DNA of 64,000 bases, taken from the NCBI GenBank assembly GCA_031422315.1, contig JANOQN010000076.1, positions 55,672 to 119,671 of the forward strand, written 5' to 3'. The stretch comes from JANNYA01 sp031422315. Its GTDB lineage: Bacteria > Pseudomonadota > Gammaproteobacteria > Xanthomonadales > SZUA-5. The first letter of the stretch is position 1. Every line of letters starts with the position of its first letter. Positions 35,301 through 43,447 of the stretch are shown here, piece after piece. The notes beneath the pieces were generated by a model, which did no database searches, was not told the origin of the DNA, and saw only the letters and a program-made list of their open reading frames with translations. A program made the translations under genes and the position numbers.

Positions 35301-35842
35301 ATATAGCTCGGCGATTGATTGGCGAATGCCGGGTGCACGACGAGCTGATTATTTTGCAGCTTGTAAAGCGTAGTACGGCCAGCAAGCAGCAGTGATTGGT
35401 CTAGATCCACGCCTAGCTGGTGAATTTCATATTTTTTCTGAAAGCGCAGCTGCCAGCGTGCGTGATCCCATTCGTAAATTTCGCCATCGTTGCTTAAAGC
35501 ATAGAGCCAGCCATTCGACATACTCGTCAAAGCGATGACATTGACAGGCAGCGTGAGTCCATCTGCGCGTTTGGGCGCAAACGGCCCCATTGCTTCAAAT
35601 CGCTCACCAGAGTAGCGATATACGCCAACACTAGTGGCGGCCCAAATACGCCCGGAAGGATCTTGCGCGAATGCCTGCAAGCGCCCGTTGCGGGGCAAAT
35701 CATTCAGCCGACTAAACACGCTAACAATCTGGCTCGAAAATTTGCGCTCAGGTGCAATCGCATGTAGCTGGCTGCAAGCAACGAGTGAAGTGAGCCAAAG
35801 CAAGAACATTTTGAATTGCAAATTCACGTGAACCCCCGTCAA
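32309..35842 (-). CDS. Beta-propeller sensor serine/threonine protein kinase
   Basis: A 1177-residue receptor. A signal peptide (FLLWLTSLVACSQLHA) precedes a large periplasmic sensor of two-component-propeller repeats (for example DPSGRIWAATSVGVYRY, DASTGKIWIAGQEGLAIV) and a Y_Y_Y-like domain. One membrane helix (YLWFSALMGALGTAAIF) lies near 780. The cytosolic Hanks kinase domain (about 915-1170) has GEGGMGMVY, the lysine in VALKLV, HRDVKPANI, DLG in place of DFG, and GYMAPEQ, so it should be active. Such propeller sensors are normally fused to histidine kinases (HTCS type). A possible partner is the FHA-phosphatase at 4-6 kb. Confidence 0.9.
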   Translation of the reverse strand: MTGVHVNLQFKMFLLWLTSLVACSQLHAIAPERKFSSQIVSVFSRLNDLPRNGRLQAFAQDPSGRIWAATSVGVYRYSGERFEAMGPFAPKRADGLTLPVNVIALTSMSNGWLYALSNDGEIYEWDHARWQLRFQKKYEIHQLGVDLDQSLLLAGRTTLYKLQNNQLVVHPAFANQSPSYINRIVTKLDRVWLMHGPTRQTQSIASFGADNVLTPDSHSANLLDGLTPVDFDVAASGARVAAGLQLRYRHASGITQTLTRNSPDPNVSSVFRRDGQCGPCRVRLDRNGGLWIAGMQQAGILHWSPSIGMDERLDSLPDQQSTIVMEDASGAIWGGMHRGAVVYRDGPIWQRWLNWGVAAENQSNGSPMALAHANGGGFWIAAQNGLLLFDANGSEQRKIASTEVVRSVAQADDGTVYASTNAQLLKLAGEALMPIGPALSSPIMAMAANPSVRGVWVATSDALYFFDGLTSTLVMPLAAPPGMFWVESDGSVLLTSDALYRLRMTKSGAQIDTLLRPSQSETQLRGLWREPSAAGLNGALWIATHGEGVWRWAGGLAVEKFGTANGLGMQIESAVTTHNGDNAVLWLVPKPTTFDEPRPFFAINVQSLRSGARAETRILNHREGLIGPSLFSLGFPNTLVDASTGKIWIAGQEGLAIVAKTDWKTLRYVPAPRLAEMFAAERLITDNGVAWFDETITLRVNIPNVEPERMALWQKIDTGDWQRAPALGRVDLGRLALGAHKIALQTRLDDELTSETTFVKVKVSGPFWRYLWFSALMGALGTAAIFSTARYRIRVQKLQAINRAAHEQSLQETAADWAGLARFDRIVLSALVQSDGVFSGALMQLDKVLGVTSDLTERLTAASERLRIRGMLQMNSGGQLSVRASLRSFSPALRPLADVLAKESLLISHYRTLEVLGEGGMGMVYRALDLDSGEQVALKLVRLQHNAEANLEKRFFQEIQSLGKVRHPNVVRLLDSGKHGNDVFLALEFVPGESLANRLKLLGALTSEQALPILRAIAEGLLALHAGGVTHRDVKPANIVCRNIGGAILIDLGLALNEEQTTRLTQIDQTAGTLGYMAPEQLIFTDDGSAQVLTTKLDWWAYGVVCFEALVGLSPWATDGMNSQLVKISMFNPNGPPRRAYPENFPADWRALIDSCLVVNAEDRMPDLRILGLELRH

Positions 35843-35878
35843 ACTCTGGCCAGTCGCCGACCTCCGCCGAGTTTATGC

Positions 35879-36334
35879 ATGTTGCGCATAATTTTGATTA
35901 TTTTAAAAAGTTTTTCACTTTGTTGGCTCAGCGCATGCACCCGCCCGGTAGAGAACGTGAGTTTTGCCCCCAATTGGCAACTACGAGACCGGCCTAACCA
36001 AGCAAAGGAACATCCGTTCGAGGGAGCATGGCGCTATCGGGGCAATAACGAGGTAATGCAGATTATTCAAACGCTGCCCGGCAAATTCGTTTTAAAGCAT
36101 TCTTTTGGCGGCAGCGAACTTGTCAATATTGAAACGATTGATGCGAATACGCTCGTCGTCAATGATGGCATGGCACGGCTACACCAGCGTTTTGAGCTGA
36201 AGCGCGTTGTGAAAGAAACAGCGCTGGCTCAGCAGACGCATATAGCCACAAATTGTCTAGCGGGTACGCAGACAATAAATGACCAAGGCACCATAACGCG
36301 TATTGATATGCAGTGGTGTCAAATAGTGGACTAG
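35879..36334 (+). CDS. Small lipoprotein of unknown function
   Basis: A 151-residue protein. ATG 35879 gives a lipoprotein signal (LRIILIILKSFSLCWLSAC, lipobox LSAC); a longer frame from 35816 would overlap the kinase gene start. The mature part is beta-rich (FEGAWRYRGNNEVMQIIQTLPGKFVLKH) like a small lipocalin or META-type fold, with a single Cys pair near the end (TNCLAGT, QWCQIVD). Not recognised. It is divergent from the propeller kinase, with starts about 36 bases apart, so a shared control region is likely. Confidence 0.6.
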   Translation: MLRIILIILKSFSLCWLSACTRPVENVSFAPNWQLRDRPNQAKEHPFEGAWRYRGNNEVMQIIQTLPGKFVLKHSFGGSELVNIETIDANTLVVNDGMARLHQRFELKRVVKETALAQQTHIATNCLAGTQTINDQGTITRIDMQWCQIVD

Positions 36335-36389
36335 GGTTTTGCTTGCAATTTGGTTGGCTTAGCGCAGTGGATTAGGTTTCGGAGGCTTT

Positions 36390-36702
36390 GCAAAAACGCT
36401 ATCGAAGCCATCATTAGCGAACCGCGCGCAAGCGACGCGCCCAAAAGCAACAAAGGCCGCGTGGTGCCTCGCTGGCGCGCGTCAAGCCCGGCAGCGTATT
36501 GATCGAAATTTTAGATCAAGGCGCAGGTTTATCCGGCACCGACAATCTATTCGTACCGTTTTTCACCACCAAACCTGGCGGCTCCGGCATTGGCTTAGTG
36601 CTTTCCCGGCAAATCATCGAAGCGCACGGTGGTTAGCTGAGCCTGAAAAACCGCGATGATCGCACGGGCTGTGTGGCTGCGGTTTTGTTGCCGAGGGCTT
36701 GA
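36390..36702 (+). pseudogene. Decayed 3' copy of the NtrY-like histidine kinase gene
   Basis: About 313 bases that align end to end with 19854-20164 of the histidine kinase gene, from the N box (SKNAIEA) through G1 and G2 to the stop codon. Two bases are added near 36480 (GGCGCGCG against GGCGCG), shifting the frame, and GGCCAG has become GGTTAG, an in-frame stop in the later part. The first ~95 bases differ at many sites, while the last ~215 differ at only about five. No upstream kinase sequence is present. It cannot make a functional protein. Confidence 0.9.
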
Positions 36703-36813
36703 ATTCGATAAGCCTCGGCGTGGCGAATGTAGGACACCTGAAAAAACATCTCATCCAATCGGCGTGAGTGATGGAATTTCATTACGCAAGAGCAGCGCTT
36801 CCATTGACTCGCT

Positions 36814-37116
36814 TCATTGCTGCGCATAGTGGCGCTTAGAAGGCAACATCGTCACTACTGCACGCGCGAGCACATATGGGCAGCCGAGCATCCAAAATGG
36901 TAACAACAGCAGAGCGAATGGCGGGCAAAGGGCGCTCATGGCGATGCCTGGAAGCGCGTACCAAAATAGCAAACCCGATGCTAAATTGACCGGGCCACAG
37001 GGTCCGAACGCCGCGAATGGCACCAGTAAAAGTATAGGCAAGCAAAAGAAAAACGTCAGCTTGAATATTCGGGCATGGTCTGGACGGGAAAATTGTGGCG
37101 CGGTTTCACGATTCAT
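36814..37116 (-). CDS. Small membrane protein of unknown function
   Basis: A 100-residue protein with two or three hydrophobic segments (LTFFFCLPILLLVPFAAFGP; LASGLLFWYALPGIAMSALCPPFALLLLPFWMLG). Start ATG 37116 is chosen because GAGG lies six bases before it; a longer frame to 37164 lacks this. Not recognised. It lies between the kinase pseudogene and the divergent beta-lactamase-fold gene. Confidence 0.55.
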   Translation of the reverse strand: MNRETAPQFSRPDHARIFKLTFFFCLPILLLVPFAAFGPCGPVNLASGLLFWYALPGIAMSALCPPFALLLLPFWMLGCPYVLARAVVTMLPSKRHYAQQ

Positions 37117-37292
37117 ATTGATCCTCAGGGGGTTTAAGTCGCGCCATACATAGAAGAAACGCATTACTTTGAGGCTATTCGGAAATTTAGTATTGAATTC
37201 TGATCCTGTTGGCGCGGGTTACCAACGTATCCCAAGCCACCATCCCGCTCTTTTCGAATACCATCACTGTTAATTCCCTATGCGCGAATCAC

Positions 37293-38528
37293 ATGGCAAA
37301 TCGTCGAAAATTTATAGGTGCGGGCGCTGCAACGCTGATGTTGTCAGCTTGCGGAACCCACACGGCGAATCAAGCTGCTGACGTTTCAGCGCCATCAAAT
37401 CCTGATCCGCTAGCCGCAGCGCTGGCGGTGTTGGCGAAGGACGCCAGATTTAGCGCAGTGCTGGCGCGCCCTGAAGTGTTTCGCTTGCAAGCCATGCTAA
37501 GTTGGCCGGAAGCTGGCGCATGGCAATCGGCAAAATTCCGTGCAAATGCCGAGTGGAACGCGCCCGCCAGCATGGTCAAGCTGCCGCTGGCGATCTTGGC
37601 GCTTCGCACGTTGGCAGAGCGCGAATTGGCGCTTTCCACCGAGCTACGCATTATCAATCCGCCGAGCTGCTCGGCCGATGTGGATCAGCTGCGGGAATTT
37701 GAGCCGATTTCGCGCAGCATTGAGCGCATGTTGATTGTGAGCGATAACGGCGCGTTCAATCGTTTGCTGGAGTTTGTTGGCATGCGGCGCGTCAATGAGG
37801 AGTTGGTTCGATTCGGCTTTGGTGAAGCGCTGATTCAAGCGCGGCTCGGCAGCTGCACGCCGGCCGACAATGCGCGCGGTCGTGATTTTGAGTTGCGCCA
37901 ATACAATGGCATTTACGCTGGCATGCCATCTAGTGAAGTGCAGCGCTCGCACCATACGCCGCGCGCGCCAAATCATGGGCAAAACGTGCAAATCGGCGAT
38001 GCCTATTTAGACGCCACCGAAAAACGCGTTGAAGGCCCGCGTGATTTTAGTTTGTCGAATCATTTTTCTATTATTGATGCGCACCGAATTGTGTGTAACT
38101 TGGCTGATCAGGCGGCGTTTCCAGAGCCGCTGTTGGATGGCTTGAGCGCAGCGCATCGGCGCTATTTGCTGCAAATTCTGCGAACGTTGCCGCGCCAAGC
38201 CATGCCCGCCTATGCGGAAAACGACTATCCGGATAGCTACGTCAAGTTTCTGCTGTGGGGTGATCAAACCGCGCGCATGCCGGAAAACTTGCAGATTGCC
38301 AATAAAGTCGGCGAAGCCTACGGATTTTTGCATGACAGCGCATGGATTAGCGAAACCGGCACCAAGCCGCGCAGCTGCGTGTTGAGTGCCTCAATTTATG
38401 TGAATGCCGATGGCGTGTTGAACGATGATCAATACGAGTATGAAAGCCTAGGAATTCCATTTTTGGCGGAACTGGGGCGGCAGGTATTTGCAGCGATTCC
38501 TGCGTTAAGGAATTCCGATCGGCGTTAA
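37293..38528 (+). CDS. Tat-type lipoprotein serine hydrolase (class A beta-lactamase fold)
   Basis: A 411-residue protein. ATG 37293 gives NRRKFIGAGAATLMLSAC: a twin-arginine motif (RRKFIG) joined to a lipobox (LSAC), so export by Tat and then lipidation is likely. The body has SMVK (the SxxK nucleophile-lysine pair) near residue 91 and SDN near 146, as in class A beta-lactamases and related DD-peptidases. A KTG-like triad is not obvious (NKVGEAYGF is the best candidate). The protein is longer than classical beta-lactamases, so resistance should not be assumed. It converges on a small membrane protein gene with a four-base overlap. Confidence 0.75.
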   Translation: MANRRKFIGAGAATLMLSACGTHTANQAADVSAPSNPDPLAAALAVLAKDARFSAVLARPEVFRLQAMLSWPEAGAWQSAKFRANAEWNAPASMVKLPLAILALRTLAERELALSTELRIINPPSCSADVDQLREFEPISRSIERMLIVSDNGAFNRLLEFVGMRRVNEELVRFGFGEALIQARLGSCTPADNARGRDFELRQYNGIYAGMPSSEVQRSHHTPRAPNHGQNVQIGDAYLDATEKRVEGPRDFSLSNHFSIIDAHRIVCNLADQAAFPEPLLDGLSAAHRRYLLQILRTLPRQAMPAYAENDYPDSYVKFLLWGDQTARMPENLQIANKVGEAYGFLHDSAWISETGTKPRSCVLSASIYVNADGVLNDDQYEYESLGIPFLAELGRQVFAAIPALRNSDRR

Positions 38529-38839
38529 GCCTGCGCAGTTGGTCTGCGGCGCGCTTGTGCACGCCCGCGCTTTAAGCCAAGGCGCGGCAGCGTGAGCCAG
38601 GTTATGCTGCCAAACCCAGCCAAAGCGCCCGGCACGGCAATTACACAGAGCGCAGGAATAAGCACCAACCAAAGCCACAGCGGGCCAATCGGCAGTTGTA
38701 GCTGGCCTAGCCCCAAATTAAGCAACAAACCTAGGGCTAACCAGCTTTTGAATAGTCGAGTGACACGATGGGAATCGATATCGGATTGATTGGAATGGGA
38801 GTTATTGGTGAAAATTACGGTTTTCATGGTGGAGTTCAT
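38525..38839 (-). CDS. Small membrane protein of unknown function
   Basis: A 104-residue protein with two hydrophobic helices (WLALGLLLNLGLG; LWLWLVLIPALCVIAVPGALAGFG) and a very basic C-terminus (LKRGRAQARRRP), suggesting a cytosolic tail by the positive-inside rule. It overlaps the convergent beta-lactamase-fold gene by four bases at the 3' end. Start ATG 38839 is one of two close Met codons (38839 and 38827). Not recognised. Confidence 0.6.
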   Translation of the reverse strand: MNSTMKTVIFTNNSHSNQSDIDSHRVTRLFKSWLALGLLLNLGLGQLQLPIGPLWLWLVLIPALCVIAVPGALAGFGSITWLTLPRLGLKRGRAQARRRPTAQA

Positions 38840-39002
38840 CGATTTGGCACCTGTAGTTTGAAGTCAAACCAGTTTGCAGACTGCCATTCTCACAGGGTAA
38901 GAAGCTATGCTGCCCGCTTGCGAAATTTTGCGTCGCTAGCCATTTGAACAATTCAAGCGATGCCGCAGCGGTGTATGCTTGGCGCAATTTAGTTAATTTT
39001 GA

Positions 39003-40211
39003 GTGCGTGTGGCCCAGTCAAGTTTGCTCATTGCTGCGGGCGATTATATTTTCCGTGAGGGCGATCCACCTGGCGCGGCGTTTCTAATCGAATCGGGCAG
39101 CGTCGAAGTGTCGATCATGCAAAATGGCAGCCCATTGATTTTGTCCTTTTTGGGTGCCGGTGAGCTGCTGGGCGAGATGGCAGTGATTGACGATGCGCCG
39201 CGCTCTGCTACCGCCCGCGCAGCGGAAATTTGCATATTGACCCGGATTGAGCGCGAGCAAATTCACGAGCGTTTAGCGGAAGCTGACCCGATTATTGCGG
39301 TCATCATGCAAAAAATGCTGGCGCGCTATCGCGATGGCCTGCGCGCCGCTCGCACACTAACCCAAGCCGTGCCTGAAGATGCCGAACAAAGCCAAATGGC
39401 TGAGCGCACCGCGCAACCGAGCTTAGCTGGGGTGATGGATAAATTTCGCCTCGAAAGCCAGCTGATGGGCGCGATTGAGCGTGATGAGCTTTCCGCAGTT
39501 TTCCAGCCAGTTTACGATGTGCGGGCCGGCAGAGTTGCTGGTTTTGAAGCGCTGACGCGGTGGCAGCACCCCGAACGCGGCGCGATTTCGCCGGCGCAAT
39601 TTATCAAGCTTGCTGAAGAAACGTCTTTGATTTTACCGGTAGGGCAATATGCGCTGCGCAAAGCCTGTGATGCGCTAAAAGCACTGCCAAGCGAATTTGA
39701 TTACGCCTTCATCGCGGTAAACATCTCGGCCCGGCAAGGCGCAGAGCCGTATTTCGCCGAGCTCATTGTCGAACAGGCCGAGCGCGCCGGCATTGCCTTA
39801 TCAAGGCTAGAGCTGGAAATTACTGAAAGCCTTACGCTGGATTACAAAAGCGTGCGCAGCCTGATAGAGCGCTGCCACACGCACGGCATTCGGGTGTCAC
39901 TTGATGACTTTGGCACTGGCTTTTCCAATCTTGGGCATTTGCACGAGCTTGAATTTGACAGCGTAAAGCTCGATCAAATGTTTACCCGGCAAATGCTGAC
40001 CAGCAAGCGTTGTTTAGAGCTGGTGCGAGGCATTGTTAATATGGTGCATGCGATTGGTGCCGACGTGATTGCTGAAGGGGTAGAAACCGCCGAACAGGCC
40101 GAACAGCTCAAAGCATTCGGCGTGCGCTATCTACAAGGCTGGCACATCGGAAAACCAAGCAGCCCGGCGCAATTGCAGGGCTTTTTACAGCGGAAGACAA
40201 TGGGGGTTTGA
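39003..40211 (+). CDS. Cyclic-nucleotide-binding EAL phosphodiesterase
   Basis: A 402-residue signalling protein. Residues 5-115 form a cNMP-binding domain (IFREGDPPGAAFLIESGSVEV, GAGELLGEMAVIDDAPRSATARA). Residues 155-395 form an EAL domain with the residues expected for c-di-GMP hydrolysis: GFEALTRW, VNIS, LEITES, LDDFGTGFSN, VKLD, AEGVE and LQGWHIGKP. It is therefore likely an active c-di-GMP phosphodiesterase gated by cAMP or cGMP. The start is GTG 39003, or GTG 39009 two codons later; neither has a strong ribosome binding site. Confidence 0.92.
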   Translation: MRVAQSSLLIAAGDYIFREGDPPGAAFLIESGSVEVSIMQNGSPLILSFLGAGELLGEMAVIDDAPRSATARAAEICILTRIEREQIHERLAEADPIIAVIMQKMLARYRDGLRAARTLTQAVPEDAEQSQMAERTAQPSLAGVMDKFRLESQLMGAIERDELSAVFQPVYDVRAGRVAGFEALTRWQHPERGAISPAQFIKLAEETSLILPVGQYALRKACDALKALPSEFDYAFIAVNISARQGAEPYFAELIVEQAERAGIALSRLELEITESLTLDYKSVRSLIERCHTHGIRVSLDDFGTGFSNLGHLHELEFDSVKLDQMFTRQMLTSKRCLELVRGIVNMVHAIGADVIAEGVETAEQAEQLKAFGVRYLQGWHIGKPSSPAQLQGFLQRKTMGV

Positions 40212-40306
40212 TTCGCCGGAAGACTGAATTTGCTTAATGGAGTTTCAACGTAATAACAATTCCTGCAAGACAAAAAGCGAGTTCGACAGTGCCCGATACA
40301 CAAGCA

Positions 40307-43300
40307 CTATTCCGCCAGCTGTGATCTATGTGCCTGCACTACAAACCTCGGTTTTTTAAAGCTGCGCAGCCAGCGAGAAACATCGTCCATCATCAAATAA
40401 ATGGTTGGCAAAAACACTAGGCTGACGACGGTAGAAAACACCAGGCCGCCAGCAATCGCGCGCGCCATCGGGAAATACGGCGGACCATCGCCACCAATAG
40501 CTATCGAGCCAAAACACAGCGGCAACAACCCTAAAACGGTGGCAGCAGTGGTAATCAAAATGGGCCGCAAACGCTCTTTACCGCCCATAACGAGTGCTTC
40601 GCTACGCGAAAACCCTTCTGCGCGCAGATTGTTGACGTGCTCGATCATCACAATGCCGTTATTGACCACCACGCCCATCAAAATCATGACACCGATAAAG
40701 GCCATGACCGAGAAATTGGTGGGCCAAATCAAGAATGTCCACAGCACGCCAACAATCGAAAAAGCGACGCCCGACAAAATCGCGAGCGGATGTGCCAGTG
40801 ATTCAAACAATGCCGCCATCACCATATAGATCAATACCAGCGCGATCAATAGATTGAATACCATCTCACTACCGGCTTTCTCGAAGTCTTCAAAACTCTG
40901 GCCGTAGCTCAAACCATAGCCCGTAGGAAATGGGTATTCGCGCATCGCTGCATCGATTTTCGGGCGAAGTTTATCCAACGAATCACCTTTTCCCCGTGTT
41001 GCGCGAATGGTAACGCTGGTGCGGGCGTTTTTCCGAGTGATCGCCACTGGGCCAGGCTCATTGCTGAGCGTGACCAATGCGTCTAGCGCGACTGAAGTGC
41101 CATCGGGCCTTGTCAGTCGTACTTGTTTAAGGGTGTCTAGCGAAATGGATTCCGAATCTTTAAAGCGTAGCCACATCGGTACTTCACCCTCATCGGTGCG
41201 AAATTCTCGCAGTGGCGAGCCGCGCATGGATATCTGAATCGTGCTGGCGATTTGCTGCGCGCTAAAGCCTAATGCCGCAGCGCGCGCTCTATCGATTGAG
41301 AAACGAATTTCACGCTGATCATTGCCCAAATCCGAGCGTACATCTTTTAGCTCCGGTACTTTTGCGGCTAGATAGCGCGCAACATCTTGCGCCATTGGGC
41401 CCAGCACTTCGCTTGAATCTCCGGTGATTTCAAGCTCGATTTCGTCTGAACTGCCGCCGCCTCTTCCAAAGCCCCCGCCTTCACCAAATTGCGGCTCGCC
41501 TATCGCAAACTTCGGCATGCCTTTGCGGATGAGCTCTTGCACGTCTTCAGGCGAGAGTTCGCTTTCAGATTCCGGTAGCAGCTCAATTCGAGTACCCATA
41601 CCTTGATCCTGGCTGATGTAAGAATAGATCGTGACAATATCGAATGCTGCTTTATTCTTTTCTAAGAATGCTTCAAATTCGCGCGCGGATTTTTCCAGCT
41701 GTGGCAGCGTGAAGTTACCCTTGATATCCCAATTCGCTCGGAAGGTTCGATCTGGCACACCTTTGAAAAAGTCAAACGTGATAAATCTCCCAGGGATGGC
41801 AGCGCTGACAAGAACTAGCAGCATCGCCAGCACCATGACCCAGCGCTTGTTTAGCGTCCAGCGCAACAACCGTTCATAGTGGAATTTCCAGCGCTCAACA
41901 ATCTTGACTTCCTGGATACCTTTTGGCGGCTGCACCCTTGTGGCCAGCATAGGAATAATGCTGACGCTAAATAGCCACGAACACAGCAGCGCAATCGTCA
42001 GCGGCACCGCTACGTAAAATAGATAATTTCCTACCAAAGAAGTGCTGCCAAACACGTTAGGTAAAAACACAATGATTGAGGTCAGCGTACCAGCGCTAAC
42101 GGCCAGCTGCACCATGCGCGTGCCGGTAATAGCTGCGTTAGTTGGGTGGCCCGGATCATCCGGGGTATCAGCGACCATACCGAGCGTTCTTTCTCGCTGC
42201 TGGAAAATACTCTCCACTACCACCACCGCATTATCGACCAGCATACCCACGCCGAGCAGCAGCCCCATCATGGTCAAAATATTCAGTGAAAGCCCCAACG
42301 CCCACATCGCGCCTAGCGTCATGGTCAAACACACCGGCACGGCCAGTGACACCATTAAGGTACTTGGCCAGTGCCGCAGGAAAAAGTACAGCACCAGCAG
42401 TGAAAAAAACGCGCCCTCATAACCCGATTTGACCAATTCTGTTAATGAGCTGCGCACATTCTGGCCCAGGTTATCGACCACGATCAATTCGATACCTTTC
42501 AGATCGCCGGAGTCTTGAATGCGCTTGAGCTCTGCCATCACGCGATCACATACATCGACCAAATTCGCACTGCGTTCGCGCTGTATGTCCAGTCCAACGG
42601 CGTAGCGACCGTTGAGGATTCGGATCGCGTCGACCTTTTGCGTTTTCAAACGAATGTCAGCGATATCGCGCAGTTTGATTCCAGCGGGTGTAACGCTTAA
42701 CTCTCCAAGCTGATCCAGTGAGCTAAGCTCGCCAACCGGCTGTACTCTAAAGCGCTGAGTACCATCGCTAATTAATCCGGCCGATACTGAAAAATTTGCA
42801 GCGCTCAAGGTCCGTGCTAGCTGATTGAGATCTACCGAGTAGGCCGCGACACGCTCGGGCAGCAGCGCAATCTCCACCTCGTTAGGCTCAACCCCGGCAA
42901 TATCAATACTTGCCACGCCTTCAATGCGCTCCAACGGGCGTTTCAGCACGCGCTCCAGCAAGGCGTAGTCTCGGCTCAAATCGCGGGTGCGGCTGGAAAG
43001 CCGCACCACCAGCGCTGGCTGGTCGTCGGTTGAAAATTTACGCACAAAAATTCGCTGCACATCGTTCGGTAGTTCGGGTTTAACCGCGTCGATGCGCTCA
43101 CGCACTTCGGCAATCTTTAATTTTACATTGCTGCTCAATCCGAACAGCAAACCGATGGTTGCGCCGTTTTCGTTGGCGGTTGACTGAACGTAATTAACGC
43201 CGCTGATGGTCGAGAGTGCCGCTTCAACAGGGCGAATAATGTCGCGCTCCACTTCTTTCGGCGAAGCGCCTGGGTAAGGAATGCTGACCAACACAAACGG

Positions 43301-43447
43301 AAAGTCTTGATCAGGCATGAACTCAAGTTTAAGCAAGCGCGCACTAAACAAACCAAGCACGATCACGCTCACCGCCAGCATAATGACCGTGACCGGGCGC
43401 TTGATCGATAGCGCGGCGAGCGAGAACGTGTCGGTAATTTTGCCCAT
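40307..43447 (-). CDS. RND-family efflux transporter (second pump subunit)
   Basis: A 1046-residue inner-membrane RND permease. Family pieces include VSIPYPGASPKEVERDIIRPVEAALSTISG near the N-terminus, MGLLLGVGMLVDNAVVVVESI in the TM4 region with the proton-relay Asp, and a duplicated second half (MAFIGVMILMGVVVNNGIVMIEHVNNLR). Drug or metal cannot be told apart by eye; there is no obvious heavy-metal Met/Asp signature. Its ATG overlaps the stop of the first RND gene by one base. No TolC-type outer membrane gene follows. Confidence 0.92.
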   Translation of the reverse strand: MGKITDTFSLAALSIKRPVTVIMLAVSVIVLGLFSARLLKLEFMPDQDFPFVLVSIPYPGASPKEVERDIIRPVEAALSTISGVNYVQSTANENGATIGLLFGLSSNVKLKIAEVRERIDAVKPELPNDVQRIFVRKFSTDDQPALVVRLSSRTRDLSRDYALLERVLKRPLERIEGVASIDIAGVEPNEVEIALLPERVAAYSVDLNQLARTLSAANFSVSAGLISDGTQRFRVQPVGELSSLDQLGELSVTPAGIKLRDIADIRLKTQKVDAIRILNGRYAVGLDIQRERSANLVDVCDRVMAELKRIQDSGDLKGIELIVVDNLGQNVRSSLTELVKSGYEGAFFSLLVLYFFLRHWPSTLMVSLAVPVCLTMTLGAMWALGLSLNILTMMGLLLGVGMLVDNAVVVVESIFQQRERTLGMVADTPDDPGHPTNAAITGTRMVQLAVSAGTLTSIIVFLPNVFGSTSLVGNYLFYVAVPLTIALLCSWLFSVSIIPMLATRVQPPKGIQEVKIVERWKFHYERLLRWTLNKRWVMVLAMLLVLVSAAIPGRFITFDFFKGVPDRTFRANWDIKGNFTLPQLEKSAREFEAFLEKNKAAFDIVTIYSYISQDQGMGTRIELLPESESELSPEDVQELIRKGMPKFAIGEPQFGEGGGFGRGGGSSDEIELEITGDSSEVLGPMAQDVARYLAAKVPELKDVRSDLGNDQREIRFSIDRARAAALGFSAQQIASTIQISMRGSPLREFRTDEGEVPMWLRFKDSESISLDTLKQVRLTRPDGTSVALDALVTLSNEPGPVAITRKNARTSVTIRATRGKGDSLDKLRPKIDAAMREYPFPTGYGLSYGQSFEDFEKAGSEMVFNLLIALVLIYMVMAALFESLAHPLAILSGVAFSIVGVLWTFLIWPTNFSVMAFIGVMILMGVVVNNGIVMIEHVNNLRAEGFSRSEALVMGGKERLRPILITTAATVLGLLPLCFGSIAIGGDGPPYFPMARAIAGGLVFSTVVSLVFLPTIYLMMDDVSRWLRSFKKPRFVVQAHRSQLAE

